33,184 bases of DNA from an uncultured Erysipelotrichaceae bacterium (GCA_902786245.1 CADABS010000036.1:1-33184); one strand, 5' to 3'. Positions 6,501 to 14,928 are shown, numbered from the stretch's first letter. Numbers and translations: made by a program. Notes: generated from the sequence alone by a model not told the origin.

Positions 6501-8522
6501 TTATACCGTGAACTTCATGGTTGTCTTATTGTCAAACTGTGCTGTCTTTTCGATATTGAACCAGATACTGCCGTCTTTCGGCGTAAATTTGACCGCATTG
6601 CCGAGAATATTGATCAGCACCTGCCGCAGTTTCATATCATCGCCGATATAGTAGTCATCCACATTGCCGGTAATCGAGCAGTGATAATGCAGACCTTTTT
6701 CGGAACACTGGTCGCTGATGATCGTATTGATCTTTTCAATCAGCTGCGAGAAGGAGAATTCTTCGCTCTTCAGACTCATACGGCCGGATTCAATGCGCGA
6801 CATATCGAGAATGTCATTGATGATATCCAGCAGATGATGTGCGGAAGAACCGATTTTTTCAAGATGTTCTCTGGTCTGCGGGGACAGATTCTCATCTGCA
6901 AGAGCGATATTGTCAAGACCGATGATCGCATTCATCGGTGTCCGTATTTCATGGCTCATGTTGGAAAGGAATGCCGTCTTTGCCTTGTTTGCTTCCTCTG
7001 CCGCATGGAGTGCATCGCTGAGTACCTGATTCCTGTTCAGATTTTCTTTTGTCTCTCTGTCGATGTCGGAGAAACTGATGCCGACTGCGTGCGGTGTGCT
7101 GTCTTCAGCATCCTGTCTGACAGCAGCCATCCGCAGAAGTTCGTAGCGCTCTTTCTCTCCGTCGGTGTACAGATAACGGAAGGAAATGACAGGATCGGTT
7201 TCCAGGGCGGATCTGACAGCTTCCGGCTGAATGAACTGCAGGAACTGACTGCGGTTCGCTTCGGCTACATACGTTTCGGCAAATCTGGTAAATGTTTCAA
7301 GATACGGGAAGCGGGTGCCTTCCTGTATTTTCTGGTTATTGCCTGTTTCTGCCCGGTAGCATATGCCGCTGTCTTCATCCAGGTCAACGTAATAGACGCT
7401 GCGGTAGTCAGAGGCCAGAGCGGTGATCATGTCATCCTGCTGCGCTCTCTGTTTTTCCTGTTCCAGAAGCTGTTCCTGCAGAACGATGCGCTGCTCAAGT
7501 TCTTCCCGCTTGATTCTGTTTTCTGTTTCGGATTTTTCTTTTTCCAGCAGAAGACGGGCATTCCTGCGGGTCTGCCGGATCATGATGGAGAACATGGCAA
7601 TCAGCACAGCTGCGGTGAGCACGGACATGATCATGGAGCGGGTAAGGATACTGCGGCTGATTGAACTGATCTGTTCGCTGATGATGCTTTCCCGGATCAG
7701 ATAGGTAAGCATCCAGTCCGTTCCTTCGATCGGAACATAATACATCGTTTCCTGAATGTCATTGTAAATAAAGGATATCGTTCCGGTATTCCCCTCGGCA
7801 AAGTCACTGTTCATCTGTTCTTTTGAACCGGTTTTGAACTGGGCATGGTCCATGGCCGCAAGGAGGTTGTCTTCACTGGCCAGACCGCCGAGGATGACAT
7901 CCGTCAATGAGGTTCCGTCGGAAGTATAGAGATTGCAGAAAGTCGTATTATTCCCGTCTGACTGCAGGGAAACACCTTCCAGCATCCGGTGCATATCGAT
8001 TTCCATGAAGCAGACGATCAGATTTCTGCCTTCATATTCAAGCGGACCTACCGGAATGGCGATAATGACGCTTTTTCTGTCCGGATACGTCATGACGGAT
8101 ATCTCCGCAGAAGTTATGTTTCTGTAATCAAAAGAGTATTCCCCGATATCATTGCGGATGCCCGAGGATGTATAGATCAGACCTTCTGTGTCCACAAAAG
8201 CAAATTTATCAAGCTCATAGAGTTTTTTCATCTGGGACTGATAATTCTGCAGATGTTCTTCATCGCTGAGATCGGTCTCATCCATCAGTTCAACAGCAGT
8301 CTGCAGATTGCGGACATTGCTGCGGAGATTGGATGCGACGACCTGCTCCCGCCGGCCTGCAAGTTCATTCAGATAAAGAAGACTGACGGAATGAACTGCG
8401 TCCTCTGTCGATCTGATTGCGCTCCGGCCGATCAGTACGGTACTTAAAACAAGCAGTATAATCACAGCAATACTGACTGTATATGCAATACGTCTCTGTC
8501 TGTTATCTTTTACGGAATCCAT
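6501..8522 (-). CDS. Hybrid histidine kinase, N-terminal part (sensor, HisKA, partial ATPase)
   Basis: A 673-residue product as the sequence stands. Residues 12-32 are TM1 and about 294-315 TM2; the roughly 260 residues between are an extracytoplasmic sensor resembling double-Cache domains (for example FAFVDTEGLIY at 107-117). A charged coiled coil follows (about 318-363), then a PAS-like region (about 364-490). HisKA has the phospho-acceptor H524 in NMSHEIRTPMN. The ATPase N box (D-D-M-K-L-R-Q-V-L-I-N-I-L-G-N-A) is present, but the protein ends at M-K-F-T-V before the G1 box. It starts at 8522 with AAGGTGG upstream, divergent from fruK. The ligand is unknown. Alone it lacks half the nucleotide lid and should not autophosphorylate. 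Confidence 0.7.
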   Translation of the reverse strand: MDSVKDNRQRRIAYTVSIAVIILLVLSTVLIGRSAIRSTEDAVHSVSLLYLNELAGRREQVVASNLRSNVRNLQTAVELMDETDLSDEEHLQNYQSQMKKLYELDKFAFVDTEGLIYTSSGIRNDIGEYSFDYRNITSAEISVMTYPDRKSVIIAIPVGPLEYEGRNLIVCFMEIDMHRMLEGVSLQSDGNNTTFCNLYTSDGTSLTDVILGGLASEDNLLAAMDHAQFKTGSKEQMNSDFAEGNTGTISFIYNDIQETMYYVPIEGTDWMLTYLIRESIISEQISSISRSILTRSMIMSVLTAAVLIAMFSIMIRQTRRNARLLLEKEKSETENRIKREELEQRIVLQEQLLEQEKQRAQQDDMITALASDYRSVYYVDLDEDSGICYRAETGNNQKIQEGTRFPYLETFTRFAETYVAEANRSQFLQFIQPEAVRSALETDPVISFRYLYTDGEKERYELLRMAAVRQDAEDSTPHAVGISFSDIDRETKENLNRNQVLSDALHAAEEANKAKTAFLSNMSHEIRTPMNAIIGLDNIALADENLSPQTREHLEKIGSSAHHLLDIINDILDMSRIESGRMSLKSEEFSFSQLIEKINTIISDQCSEKGLHYHCSITGNVDDYYIGDDMKLRQVLINILGNAVKFTPKDGSIWFNIEKTAQFDNKTTMKFTV

Positions 8523-8664
8523 TCTTTACCACCTTGCACTGGAAGACTATCTGTCTCTATTGTATATGCTTTTTCACAGGAATAACGGTATGAATTTTCA
8601 TGAGAATGCACATATATAAGATAAAATAAAAACAGATATTATTCAGATGGAGGAATTGGACCAT
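8523..8664. promoter_or_regulatory. Divergent intergenic region, hybrid kinase / fruK
   Basis: On the minus strand TACAAT (plus 8559-8564) could be the kinase -10, giving a leader of about 30 nt with AAGGTGG. On the plus strand TATAAG (8615-8620) or TAAAAT (8622-8627) could be the fruK -10. Neither has a good -35 at the right spacing, so these are weak calls. Confidence 0.3.
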
Positions 8665-9567
8665 ATGATTTATACAATAACGCTGAATCCGGCTCTGGAC
8701 TATGTCATCCGGGTCGACGGTTTTCAGGTCGGAAAGATCAACCGCAATACAAAAGAAAACATTTACTGCGGAGGAAAAGGAATCAATGTTTCCCTGATCC
8801 TGAGAGAACTGGATATTGAGAGTACTGCCCTTGGCTTTATTGCGGGATTTACAGGAAAAGCGCTGCGTGAAGGAATTGAAGGCAGAGGTATCCGGACAGA
8901 TTTTATTGAGACGGCAGAGGGAATGACAAGAATCAATGTCAAGATGAATTCCGGTGTGGAAACGGAAATCAACGGACGGGGACCGGAAATCACTTCTGCG
9001 GATTTTGCGGAACTGAAAGAAAAACTGCACCGTCTGCAGGCCGGCGATATCGTTGTGCTTTCAGGCAGTGTTCCTTCCTGCATGCACAGCGATACATATG
9101 AACAGATCATTGCATCTCTGCCGGAAGGGGTGCATCTGGTCGTTGATGCGGAAAAGAATCTGCTGCTGAAGACACTACCGCACAGACCGTTTCTGATCAA
9201 GCCGAATCATCTGGAACTGGCGGAAATCTTTGATACGGAGATACGCAGCGAAGAAGAGATCATTCACTATGCGTTCGAACTGCAGAAAAAAGGCGCCCGG
9301 AATGTCCTTGTGTCGATGGCAAAAGACGGAGCGGTTCTTGCGGCAGAGAACGGAGAAATCTATCAGCTCGGCGTAGCCAGAGGAACCGTTGTGTCTTCCG
9401 TAGGCGCAGGCGATTCCATGGTCGCCGGTTTCCTGGCAGGGTATCTGAAGACAAGAGACTATGCCTATGCGATGAAGCTCGGTACTGCCTGCGGCGGCGC
9501 AACGGCTTTCCATTCCGGCCTTGCGACCAAGACGCAGATCATGGAAACATTCAATACACTGGAATAG
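8665..9567 (+). CDS. fruK: 1-phosphofructokinase
   Basis: Phosphorylates fructose 1-phosphate to fructose 1,6-bisphosphate with ATP (EC 2.7.1.56). It is a PfkB/ribokinase-family enzyme of 300 residues. It opens with M-I-Y-T-I-T-L-N-P-A-L-D-Y, diagnostic of FruK/LacC-type kinases, followed by the substrate-side glycine motif C-G-G-K-G-I-N-V-S (35-43). Near the C-terminus G-A-G-D-S-M-V-A-G-F carries the catalytic base D250. The start at 8665 is set by GGAGG at 8649-8653 and by alignment of the family N-terminus; the in-frame ATG at 8647 overlaps that ribosome binding site. No FruA transporter or DeoR-type regulator is adjacent. A tagatose-6-phosphate kinase is the main alternative. Confidence 0.88.
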   Translation: MIYTITLNPALDYVIRVDGFQVGKINRNTKENIYCGGKGINVSLILRELDIESTALGFIAGFTGKALREGIEGRGIRTDFIETAEGMTRINVKMNSGVETEINGRGPEITSADFAELKEKLHRLQAGDIVVLSGSVPSCMHSDTYEQIIASLPEGVHLVVDAEKNLLLKTLPHRPFLIKPNHLELAEIFDTEIRSEEEIIHYAFELQKKGARNVLVSMAKDGAVLAAENGEIYQLGVARGTVVSSVGAGDSMVAGFLAGYLKTRDYAYAMKLGTACGGATAFHSGLATKTQIMETFNTLE

Positions 9568-9571
9568 CGCT

Positions 9572-10090
9572 ATGGCAAAAGATATCTATGCAAGAATATC
9601 ACGTCCGCCCCGTACTTCTGCGGACAGATCTGTTCCGGTCATGATCATGACGGTCGTGCTGCTCAGTATTGTGCCTGTCAGCCTGTTCGTATTCTCCATC
9701 CGGTATTCTCTGCAGTACCGGGATTACATGAACAGTCTGACCAATTCGTTTACATCATCGGAAACCGCATCGCGTTTTACCGGAAGTGTTTCTGTTGAAG
9801 GTGAGCCGGTGCAGATCGACAGCACCCGGGCCAGTGAACTGTTCTTTGAAATCAATCAGGCCGGTATGGGAAGGACCTGCCGGAAAAAGACAGATGAATC
9901 CGGTATTGAGATCCTTTTCATCGACGGAGCAGCACTGCAGATCACAGATACGGTAATGAAAATCGAAAACGGTGAAACAGAAGAAGGTGTAACGGTTGAC
10001 TATATGTATCCGGACGGACGCCGCTATATCTATGAAACCGTGCAGCTGCGGTATATCGCACTGCGGAAACTTCTGACCGGTCACTGGTAA
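9572..10090 (+). CDS. Small membrane-anchored protein of unknown function
   Basis: A 172-residue protein I do not recognise. A basic N-terminus (about 20 residues) precedes one hydrophobic segment (about 21-44, V-P-V-M-I-M-T-V-V-L-L-S-I-V-P-V-S-L). By the positive-inside rule the remaining 128 residues face outside. That domain is polar, has a single cysteine, and looks like a small alpha+beta fold (strands such as G-I-E-I-L-F-I-D-G-A-A-L-Q-I). It starts 4 nt after the fruK stop without a strong ribosome binding site, so it is probably co-transcribed and perhaps coupled to fruK. No terminator lies between them. No function is suggested by any motif. Confidence 0.7.
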   Translation: MAKDIYARISRPPRTSADRSVPVMIMTVVLLSIVPVSLFVFSIRYSLQYRDYMNSLTNSFTSSETASRFTGSVSVEGEPVQIDSTRASELFFEINQAGMGRTCRKKTDESGIEILFIDGAALQITDTVMKIENGETEEGVTVDYMYPDGRRYIYETVQLRYIALRKLLTGHW

Positions 10091-10146
10091 TCATACAGGC
10101 GGCTGAATAATACGGTATATATGCATGTATTTCATGTAATTTCTGC

Positions 10147-10205
10147 TTTTTATTTCAGTCAAATAAGAATATACTAAGGTTTGATATTGGATTTTCGATA
10201 TTGGA
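10147..10205 (+). promoter_or_regulatory. Probable pckA promoter and leader with a direct repeat
   Basis: TATACT at 10170-10175 could be the -10, with a weak TTTTTA -35 (10147-10152, spacer 17). Transcription would start near 10182. The leader then holds GATATTGGA twice, at 10183-10191 and 10197-10205, 14 bp apart, just before the AGAGGA ribosome binding site (10208-10213). Confidence 0.35.
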
Positions 10206-10219
10206 AGAGAGGATATAGG

Positions 10220-11836
10220 ATGACTGAAGTCAATTTAACAAAGTATGGAATTACCGGAACAAAAGAGATCGTATACAATCCGTCATATGAACTTCTGTTC
10301 GAAGAAGAAATGAAACCTGAACTGACAGGCTATGAAAAAGGTCAGCTGACAGAACTGGACGCTGTCAATGTCATGACAGGTATCTACACCGGCCGTTCTC
10401 CTAAGGACAAGTACATTGTCATGGACGAGAATTCCAAAGACACCGTCTGGTGGACTACACCGGAATATCCGAATGACAACCATCCGCTTTCTGAAGAAAA
10501 CTGGGCGAAACTGAAGAACATTGCACTGAAGGAACTGTCTGACAAGCGTCTGTTTGTCGTCGATGCATTCTGCGGTGCCAACAAGGACACACGCATGGCT
10601 GTACGCTTCATCATGGAAGTCGCATGGCAGGCACATTTTGTCAGAAACATGTTCATCAAGCCGACGGCAGAGGAGGCAGAAAACTTTGAACCTGATTTCA
10701 TCGTTTATACAGCTTCTCTTGCAAAAGTCGATGATTATAAGGAAATGGGACTCAACTCTGAAACAGCAGTTGCGTTCAATATCACCAGCCGTGAGCAGGT
10801 TATCCTGAACACATGGTACGGCGGCGAAATGAAGAAGGGTATGTTCTCCATGATGAACTACTACCTGCCGCTCAAGGGCATTGCGGCAATGCACTGCTCT
10901 GCCAACACAGATATGGAAGGAAAGAACACAGCAATCTTCTTCGGTCTTTCCGGAACCGGCAAGACAACTCTGTCCACAGATCCGAAACGTCTGCTGATCG
11001 GCGATGACGAGCACGGCTGGGACGATGAAGGTGTCTTCAACTTCGAAGGCGGCTGCTATGCCAAGGTTATCAACCTGGACAAGGATTCCGAACCGGATAT
11101 CTACAACGCGATCCGCCGCGATGCTCTGCTTGAGAACGTTACCGTTGATGAAAACGGCAAGATCGACTTTGCGGATAAGAGCGTAACGGAAAACACACGT
11201 GTTTCCTATCCGATCGATCATATTGAAAAGATCGTTCAGACGATCCGTCCGACATCTTCCGGACCTGCAGCAGAGAATGTCATCTTCCTCTCCGCTGACG
11301 CATTCGGCGTTCTGCCGCCTGTATCGATCCTGACACCGGAGCAGACACAGTACTACTTCCTGTCCGGATTCACAGCGAAGCTGGCCGGTACGGAACGCGG
11401 CATCACTGAGCCGACACCGACATTCAGCGCATGCTTCGGTCAGGCCTTCCTCGAACTGCATCCGACAAAGTACGGTGAAGAACTGGTCAAGAGAATGCAG
11501 CAGAGCGGTGCCAAGGCTTATCTGGTCAACACCGGCTGGAACGGCACAGGCAAGCGTATTTCCATCAAGGATACCCGCGGCATCATCGATGCGATCCTCA
11601 GCGGCGAAGTACTGAAGGCTCCGACAAAGAAGATTCCTTATTTCGATTTCGAAGTTCCGACAGAACTGCCGGGTGTTGATTCCGGAATCCTGGATCCCCG
11701 CGATACATATGCAAATGCATCCGAATGGGAAGAAAAGGCAAAGGATCTGGCTGGCAGATTCATCAAGAACTTCAAGAAGTACGAAACAAACGAAACCGGC
11801 AAGGCACTTGTCGCAGCCGGTCCGAAACTTGACTGA
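10220..11836 (+). CDS. pckA: Phosphoenolpyruvate carboxykinase (ATP)
   Basis: Interconverts oxaloacetate + ATP and phosphoenolpyruvate + ADP + CO2 (EC 4.1.1.49). In a fermenter it may run toward oxaloacetate formation or drain oxaloacetate made by citrate lyase. At 538 residues it has the usual length of ATP-type PEPCKs. R-S-P-K-D-K-Y-I-V binds the substrate carboxylate, and the kinase-1a P-loop is G-L-S-G-T-G-K-T-T (242-250). L-I-G-D-D-E-H-G-W is the kinase-2 metal site, and late in the protein [10 protein letters not shown] is also typical. The start at 10220 has AGAGGA 6 nt upstream; an upstream in-frame start at 10181 would begin in the promoter/leader. It is monocistronic between its own leader and a strong terminator. 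Confidence 0.97.
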   Translation: MTEVNLTKYGITGTKEIVYNPSYELLFEEEMKPELTGYEKGQLTELDAVNVMTGIYTGRSPKDKYIVMDENSKDTVWWTTPEYPNDNHPLSEENWAKLKNIALKELSDKRLFVVDAFCGANKDTRMAVRFIMEVAWQAHFVRNMFIKPTAEEAENFEPDFIVYTASLAKVDDYKEMGLNSETAVAFNITSREQVILNTWYGGEMKKGMFSMMNYYLPLKGIAAMHCSANTDMEGKNTAIFFGLSGTGKTTLSTDPKRLLIGDDEHGWDDEGVFNFEGGCYAKVINLDKDSEPDIYNAIRRDALLENVTVDENGKIDFADKSVTENTRVSYPIDHIEKIVQTIRPTSSGPAAENVIFLSADAFGVLPPVSILTPEQTQYYFLSGFTAKLAGTERGITEPTPTFSACFGQAFLELHPTKYGEELVKRMQQSGAKAYLVNTGWNGTGKRISIKDTRGIIDAILSGEVLKAPTKKIPYFDFEVPTELPGVDSGILDPRDTYANASEWEEKAKDLAGRFIKNFKKYETNETGKALVAAGPKLD

Positions 11837-11852
11837 GCAATCTGAAATGCAG

Positions 11853-11883
11853 AGAAGGCAGACACGGTCTGTCTTCTTTTTTT
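11853..11883 (+). terminator. Rho-independent terminator of pckA
   Basis: AGAAGGCAGAC pairs with GTCTGTCTTCT (11 bp including one G-T pair) around an ACG loop, followed by a run of seven T (11877-11883). Confidence 0.88.
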
Positions 11884-11951
11884 CTGTGAGCTTATGAACT
11901 GATAAACAGGAGATATTGCGCTAATATATAAAGAGAAGGAGAGTTTATCAT

Positions 11952-12353
11952 ATGACAGATCTTGAGAGAGTTTGTTCATTCCTGAAAGAAGCAGGAACAT
12001 ATTATCTGGCAACGGTGGAAGGCGATCAGCCCAGAGTACGTCCGTTCGGCACAGCCCACATTTTTGAAGGACGTCTGTATATTCAGACCGGTCTTGTCAA
12101 AGATGTCGCCAAACAGATGGCGGCCAATCCGAAGATTGAAATCTGCGCATTCACCAAGGGCACATGGGTAAGAATCGCAGCGGAGGCAGTGCTTGACGAG
12201 AGAATCGAAGCACAGGAATCCATGCTGGAAGACTATGAAAGTCTCCGCAGGATGTACACGCCGGGTGACGGCAACACCGCTGTCTACTGGCTGAAAAATG
12301 CAGTGGCGACGTTCAGTTCCTTCACTGCTGCACCGGAAACCGTAACATTCTGA
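11952..12353 (+). CDS. Pyridoxamine 5'-phosphate oxidase family (FMN-binding) protein
   Basis: A 133-residue split-barrel flavoprotein of the PNPOx-like superfamily, cytosolic and expected to be dimeric. The order Y-Y-L-A-T-V-E-G-D-Q-P-R-V-R-P-F-G, then G-R-L-Y-I-Q-T-G and V-A-K-Q-M-A-A-N-P-K-I-E-I-C, is characteristic of the short members of this family. These typically bind FMN and act as reductases or nitroreductase-like proteins rather than as true vitamin B6 oxidases. AAGGAG lies about 10 nt upstream of the ATG. It is monocistronic, flanked by the pckA terminator and its own. The substrate is unknown. Confidence 0.85.
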   Translation: MTDLERVCSFLKEAGTYYLATVEGDQPRVRPFGTAHIFEGRLYIQTGLVKDVAKQMAANPKIEICAFTKGTWVRIAAEAVLDERIEAQESMLEDYESLRRMYTPGDGNTAVYWLKNAVATFSSFTAAPETVTF

Positions 12354-12361
12354 CACAGTTG

Positions 12362-12382
12362 AGCCCGCAAGGGCTTTTTTCT
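12362..12382 (+). terminator. Rho-independent terminator after the PNPOx-like gene
   Basis: AGCCC pairs with GGGCT around a GCAA tetraloop, followed by a T run. Confidence 0.85.
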
Positions 12383-12402
12383 TTGAACGTAAAGAGTTTA
12401 AG

Positions 12403-12422
12403 CAGTTGAACTGTGCTAGAAT
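12403..12422 (+). promoter_or_regulatory. Extended -10 promoter with an overlapping inverted repeat
   Basis: TAGAAT at 12417-12422 is preceded by TG one base upstream (12414-12415), an extended -10. The perfect inverted repeat CAGTT-G-AACTG (12403-12413) lies immediately upstream and touches this element, so it could be an operator. It drives the FucI-like gene, whose AAAGGAG is at 12442-12448. Confidence 0.45.
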
Positions 12423-12458
12423 ATCTGTGCAGGATTTATACAAAGGAGCATTTATATC

Positions 12459-13655
12459 ATGAAAATCGGAGTTTATTACGTAGAATCCAATAACGCGGAT
12501 ACTGTCAATATCAACCAGTACAACCGCGATCTTGTCAGTGATCTGGCAGAGAGAACCGGTTATGACATTGATTTTGTCGGCCTGGAAGATGTGAAGAACA
12601 GAGATATGCTGCTGGTGTTCATCGGCGGCGGAGGAACAGAAGGAATGTTCAAGGCAGTACTGGACAGACTGCCGCAGCCGGTATTCCTCCTGACGACCGG
12701 AAAGAACAATTCTCTGGCAGCTTCCATGGAAATTCTTTCCTATCTGGTACAGAACAATATCAAAGGTGAGATCATTCACGGTTCCAACGAGAAAATGGCA
12801 CACCGCATTCAGACCCTGGCAGCGGTCTTTGCCGCAAAGAAGAAGATTTCTTCCATGCGTCTGGGCTGTGTCGGCAAGCCGAGCGACTGGCTGATTTCTT
12901 CCGATGTTGACAGAGAAGAAAGCAAAAAGAGAAACGGAATTGAAATCGTTGATATTCCGATGGATGAATTCTTTGCGGAAATCGCAAAGAAGGAATATAC
13001 ACCGAATGAATATACGGACCGGATCAAGGCATTCAACTGGCATCCGGAAGATACGGAACTGTGCTGTCAGATCTACGGTGCCCTGAAGCGTCTGGTAGAG
13101 AAGTACAGACTGGATGGTGTCACCGTGCGCTGCTTTGACCTGCTCGGACCGGTCAGAGGTACAGGATGCCTGGCGCTTGCAGTTCTCAATGCGGAAGGTG
13201 TCTATGCCGGATGCGAAGGCGATATGCCGGCGCTGATCTCCATGGCAGTCATCGGCGAACTGACCGGCAAGCCTGCGTTCATGGCAAATCCGTCCCGTAT
13301 CGAATCCGATAACGGAACGATGATTTTCGCACACTGCACGCTGCCGCTCAATATGCCGGAGAAGATCGAACTGATGACGCATTTCGAATCCGGACTGGGA
13401 GTTGCTTTCCGCGGTACGATTCCGACGGGCCCGGTCACGGTGTTCAAGACATCCGGCCTGATGGACAGATATTTTGTCAAGACAGCGGAACTGAAAGAAA
13501 ATCTGACAGAGACAAATCTCTGCCGTACCCAGATCCGCATTTCCATGCCGGAAGAAGACATGAATTATTTCCTGACCCGTTCCATCGGCAATCATCATAT
13601 TATCGTCACCGGTGATTACGAAGAACTTGTCAGAGAATTCTACCGCTGGCTCTGA
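12459..13655 (+). CDS. L-fucose isomerase-like protein of unknown function
   Basis: A 398-residue protein of the FucI/AraA C-terminal superfamily (COG2407-like). The N-terminal half resembles a Rossmann-type region (V-F-I-G-G-G-G-T-E-G near residues 53-62). The C-terminal half carries G-C-E-G-D with E253 at the position of the first metal ligand in FucI. Twenty-four residues later, where E. coli FucI has D361 (E337 + 24), this protein has N277 (F-M-A-N-P). H292 and H379/H380 may supply the other ligands. Metal binding may therefore be altered or lost, and isomerase activity should not be assumed. The gene has its own extended -10 promoter and terminator and no sugar genes beside it. Confidence 0.75.
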   Translation: MKIGVYYVESNNADTVNINQYNRDLVSDLAERTGYDIDFVGLEDVKNRDMLLVFIGGGGTEGMFKAVLDRLPQPVFLLTTGKNNSLAASMEILSYLVQNNIKGEIIHGSNEKMAHRIQTLAAVFAAKKKISSMRLGCVGKPSDWLISSDVDREESKKRNGIEIVDIPMDEFFAEIAKKEYTPNEYTDRIKAFNWHPEDTELCCQIYGALKRLVEKYRLDGVTVRCFDLLGPVRGTGCLALAVLNAEGVYAGCEGDMPALISMAVIGELTGKPAFMANPSRIESDNGTMIFAHCTLPLNMPEKIELMTHFESGLGVAFRGTIPTGPVTVFKTSGLMDRYFVKTAELKENLTETNLCRTQIRISMPEEDMNYFLTRSIGNHHIIVTGDYEELVREFYRWL

Positions 13656-13680
13656 AACCGGACTTTGTTCCGGTTTTCTT
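13656..13680 (+). terminator. Rho-independent terminator after the FucI-like gene
   Basis: AACCGGA pairs with TCCGGTT (7 bp, 6-nt loop), followed by TTCTT. The T run is short and interrupted. Confidence 0.75.
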
Positions 13681-13732
13681 AAAATCCTGCGGGCAAAAAA
13701 AAGGATACAATAGACGGAGAGGATCATGTGAT

Positions 13733-14212
13733 ATGGGAAGACTGAAGGATCTCAGAGCAATTGCTGAAAAAAGACTGGCGGCAGTGGAAAATGAAGAGAA
13801 GAGAAACAGTGCACTGGTGCATCTGTACGGTGTTTCTCTGGCAGCGGTGCTGGTAGCCGACCGGCGCGGCATTGATCCGGAACTGCCGGCAATGGCTGCC
13901 ATCCTTCATGATATGCATGCATATCTTTCCGGCTCCTATGACGATCATGCCCATAAGGGTGCTGTTCTGGCGGAAGAAATCCTGGCTGAGCTGAATGCGA
14001 CAGATCCGGAAGAAACAAAGCAGATCTGTTCCATGATTTATCATCATGATGATAAAGATGTCATTGACGGACCGCTGGAGGAAGTACTGAAGGATGCGGA
14101 TGTGATCCATCATTGTTTCCATGATCCATCCAAACCGGTCAAGGAAAAGGAAAAACAGCGGTACAACCGGCTGATTGAAGAGTTTTCTCTGCAGATCGGT
14201 CTGCTGCCGTAG
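13733..14212 (+). CDS. HD domain phosphohydrolase-like protein
   Basis: A 159-residue HD-superfamily protein, cytosolic. The metal-binding pattern is H30 (A-L-V-H), H59-D60 (A-A-I-L-H-D), H104/H105 (M-I-Y-H-H-D) and D121 or D123 (L-K-D-A-D-V). That order is usual for small HD hydrolases acting on nucleotides or phosphoesters. The YqeK-like layout (an early histidine helix, then A-A-I-L-H-D) is similar, but I would not name the substrate. GGAGAGGA lies upstream of the ATG. Its TAG stop overlaps the AGGAGGG ribosome binding site of the next gene, so it is the first gene of an operon with the alpha/beta hydrolase and the AI-2E-family transporter. Confidence 0.8.
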   Translation: MGRLKDLRAIAEKRLAAVENEEKRNSALVHLYGVSLAAVLVADRRGIDPELPAMAAILHDMHAYLSGSYDDHAHKGAVLAEEILAELNATDPEETKQICSMIYHHDDKDVIDGPLEEVLKDADVIHHCFHDPSKPVKEKEKQRYNRLIEEFSLQIGLLP

Positions 14213-14223
14213 GAGGGTATACG

Positions 14224-14928
14224 ATGTTTATCAATCTGTCGTCTGCACAGCTGTATTATGAAAAAGAAGGAAGCGGAAGACCGCTTGTTCTTGTCCATGG
14301 CAACGGTGAGGACCATACGATATTCAATGAAGCAGTACAGGTGCTGAAAAACAGATTTACATGCTATTCTGTAGATTCAAGAGGACATGGCGAAAGCGCA
14401 GCGGCGGATGTTCTGCATTATGAAGACATGGCTGCGGATATGACGGAGTTCCTGGAAAAGCTGGATCTCAGAGACACTGTTTTCTACGGTTTCAGCGACG
14501 GCGGCATTATCGGGCTTCTGGCAGCTGCACAGACAGACAGGATCACATCGCTGATCGTCAGCGGTGCCAATCTGACCCCGCAGGGTGTCAGACTGCCATT
14601 GCGGATCATGATCAGAATGATGTATCTGCTGAAAAAAGATGACCGGCTGCGGCTGATGCTGGAGGAACCGCAGATCACAAAGGAAACACTGCACAAGATC
14701 GGGGCGGAAACACTGGTTCTGGCCGGGGAAAAGGACCTGGTCCTGCAGAAGGAGACGATGTATATCGGTGCGCATATATGCCGTTCAAAAACCATGATCC
14801 TGCCCGGGGAAGGGCATGGAAGCTATATTGTTCATCAGACAAAGATTGCTCAGATTATCAATGATTTCATTGCAGGACCGGGCAGTCCGGATGAACTTGG
14901 GAAGGAACAGAATGAAATCCAGATTTAA
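14224..14928 (+). CDS. Alpha/beta fold hydrolase
   Basis: A 234-residue serine hydrolase with a complete catalytic triad: S91 in the nucleophile elbow G-F-S-D-G, D171 in G-E-K-D-L-V and H198 in G-E-G-H-G-S. The H-G-N-G segment after strand 3 provides the oxyanion hole. There is no signal peptide and only a short cap (about residues 118-155), so it is a small cytosolic esterase or related hydrolase of unknown substrate. AGGAGGG (14211-14217) sits 6 nt before the ATG. Its last 17 nt overlap the start of the next gene, implying translational coupling. Confidence 0.88.
   Translation: MFINLSSAQLYYEKEGSGRPLVLVHGNGEDHTIFNEAVQVLKNRFTCYSVDSRGHGESAAADVLHYEDMAADMTEFLEKLDLRDTVFYGFSDGGIIGLLAAAQTDRITSLIVSGANLTPQGVRLPLRIMIRMMYLLKKDDRLRLMLEEPQITKETLHKIGAETLVLAGEKDLVLQKETMYIGAHICRSKTMILPGEGHGSYIVHQTKIAQIINDFIAGPGSPDELGKEQNEIQI

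Larger units (their letters stand above)
5430..8522 (-). pseudogene. Hybrid sensor histidine kinase interrupted by an in-frame TAA
   Basis: Reading through one TAA at 6501-6503 gives a continuous 1,030-codon frame (including both stops): TM1, extracytoplasmic sensor, TM2, coiled coil, PAS-like region, HisKA, HATPase, REC, REC. The stop sits directly before the D-T-G-I-G box, between the N box and the G1/F/G2 boxes of the ATPase domain. Neither half could bind ATP as a normal kinase. The flanking frame is intact on both sides, so the change is recent, a base-calling error, or tolerated. One substitution from TAA restores Lys, Glu, Gln, Ser or Leu. Confidence 0.75.

Noticed and set aside
10283-11461. 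Minus-strand open frame of 392 codons
   Set aside because: It is a mirror frame of pckA, Cys-rich and without a start signal.
11976-13727. Minus-strand open frame of 583 codons
   Set aside because: It spans two well-supported plus-strand genes and the terminator between them; it is a shadow of their codon bias.
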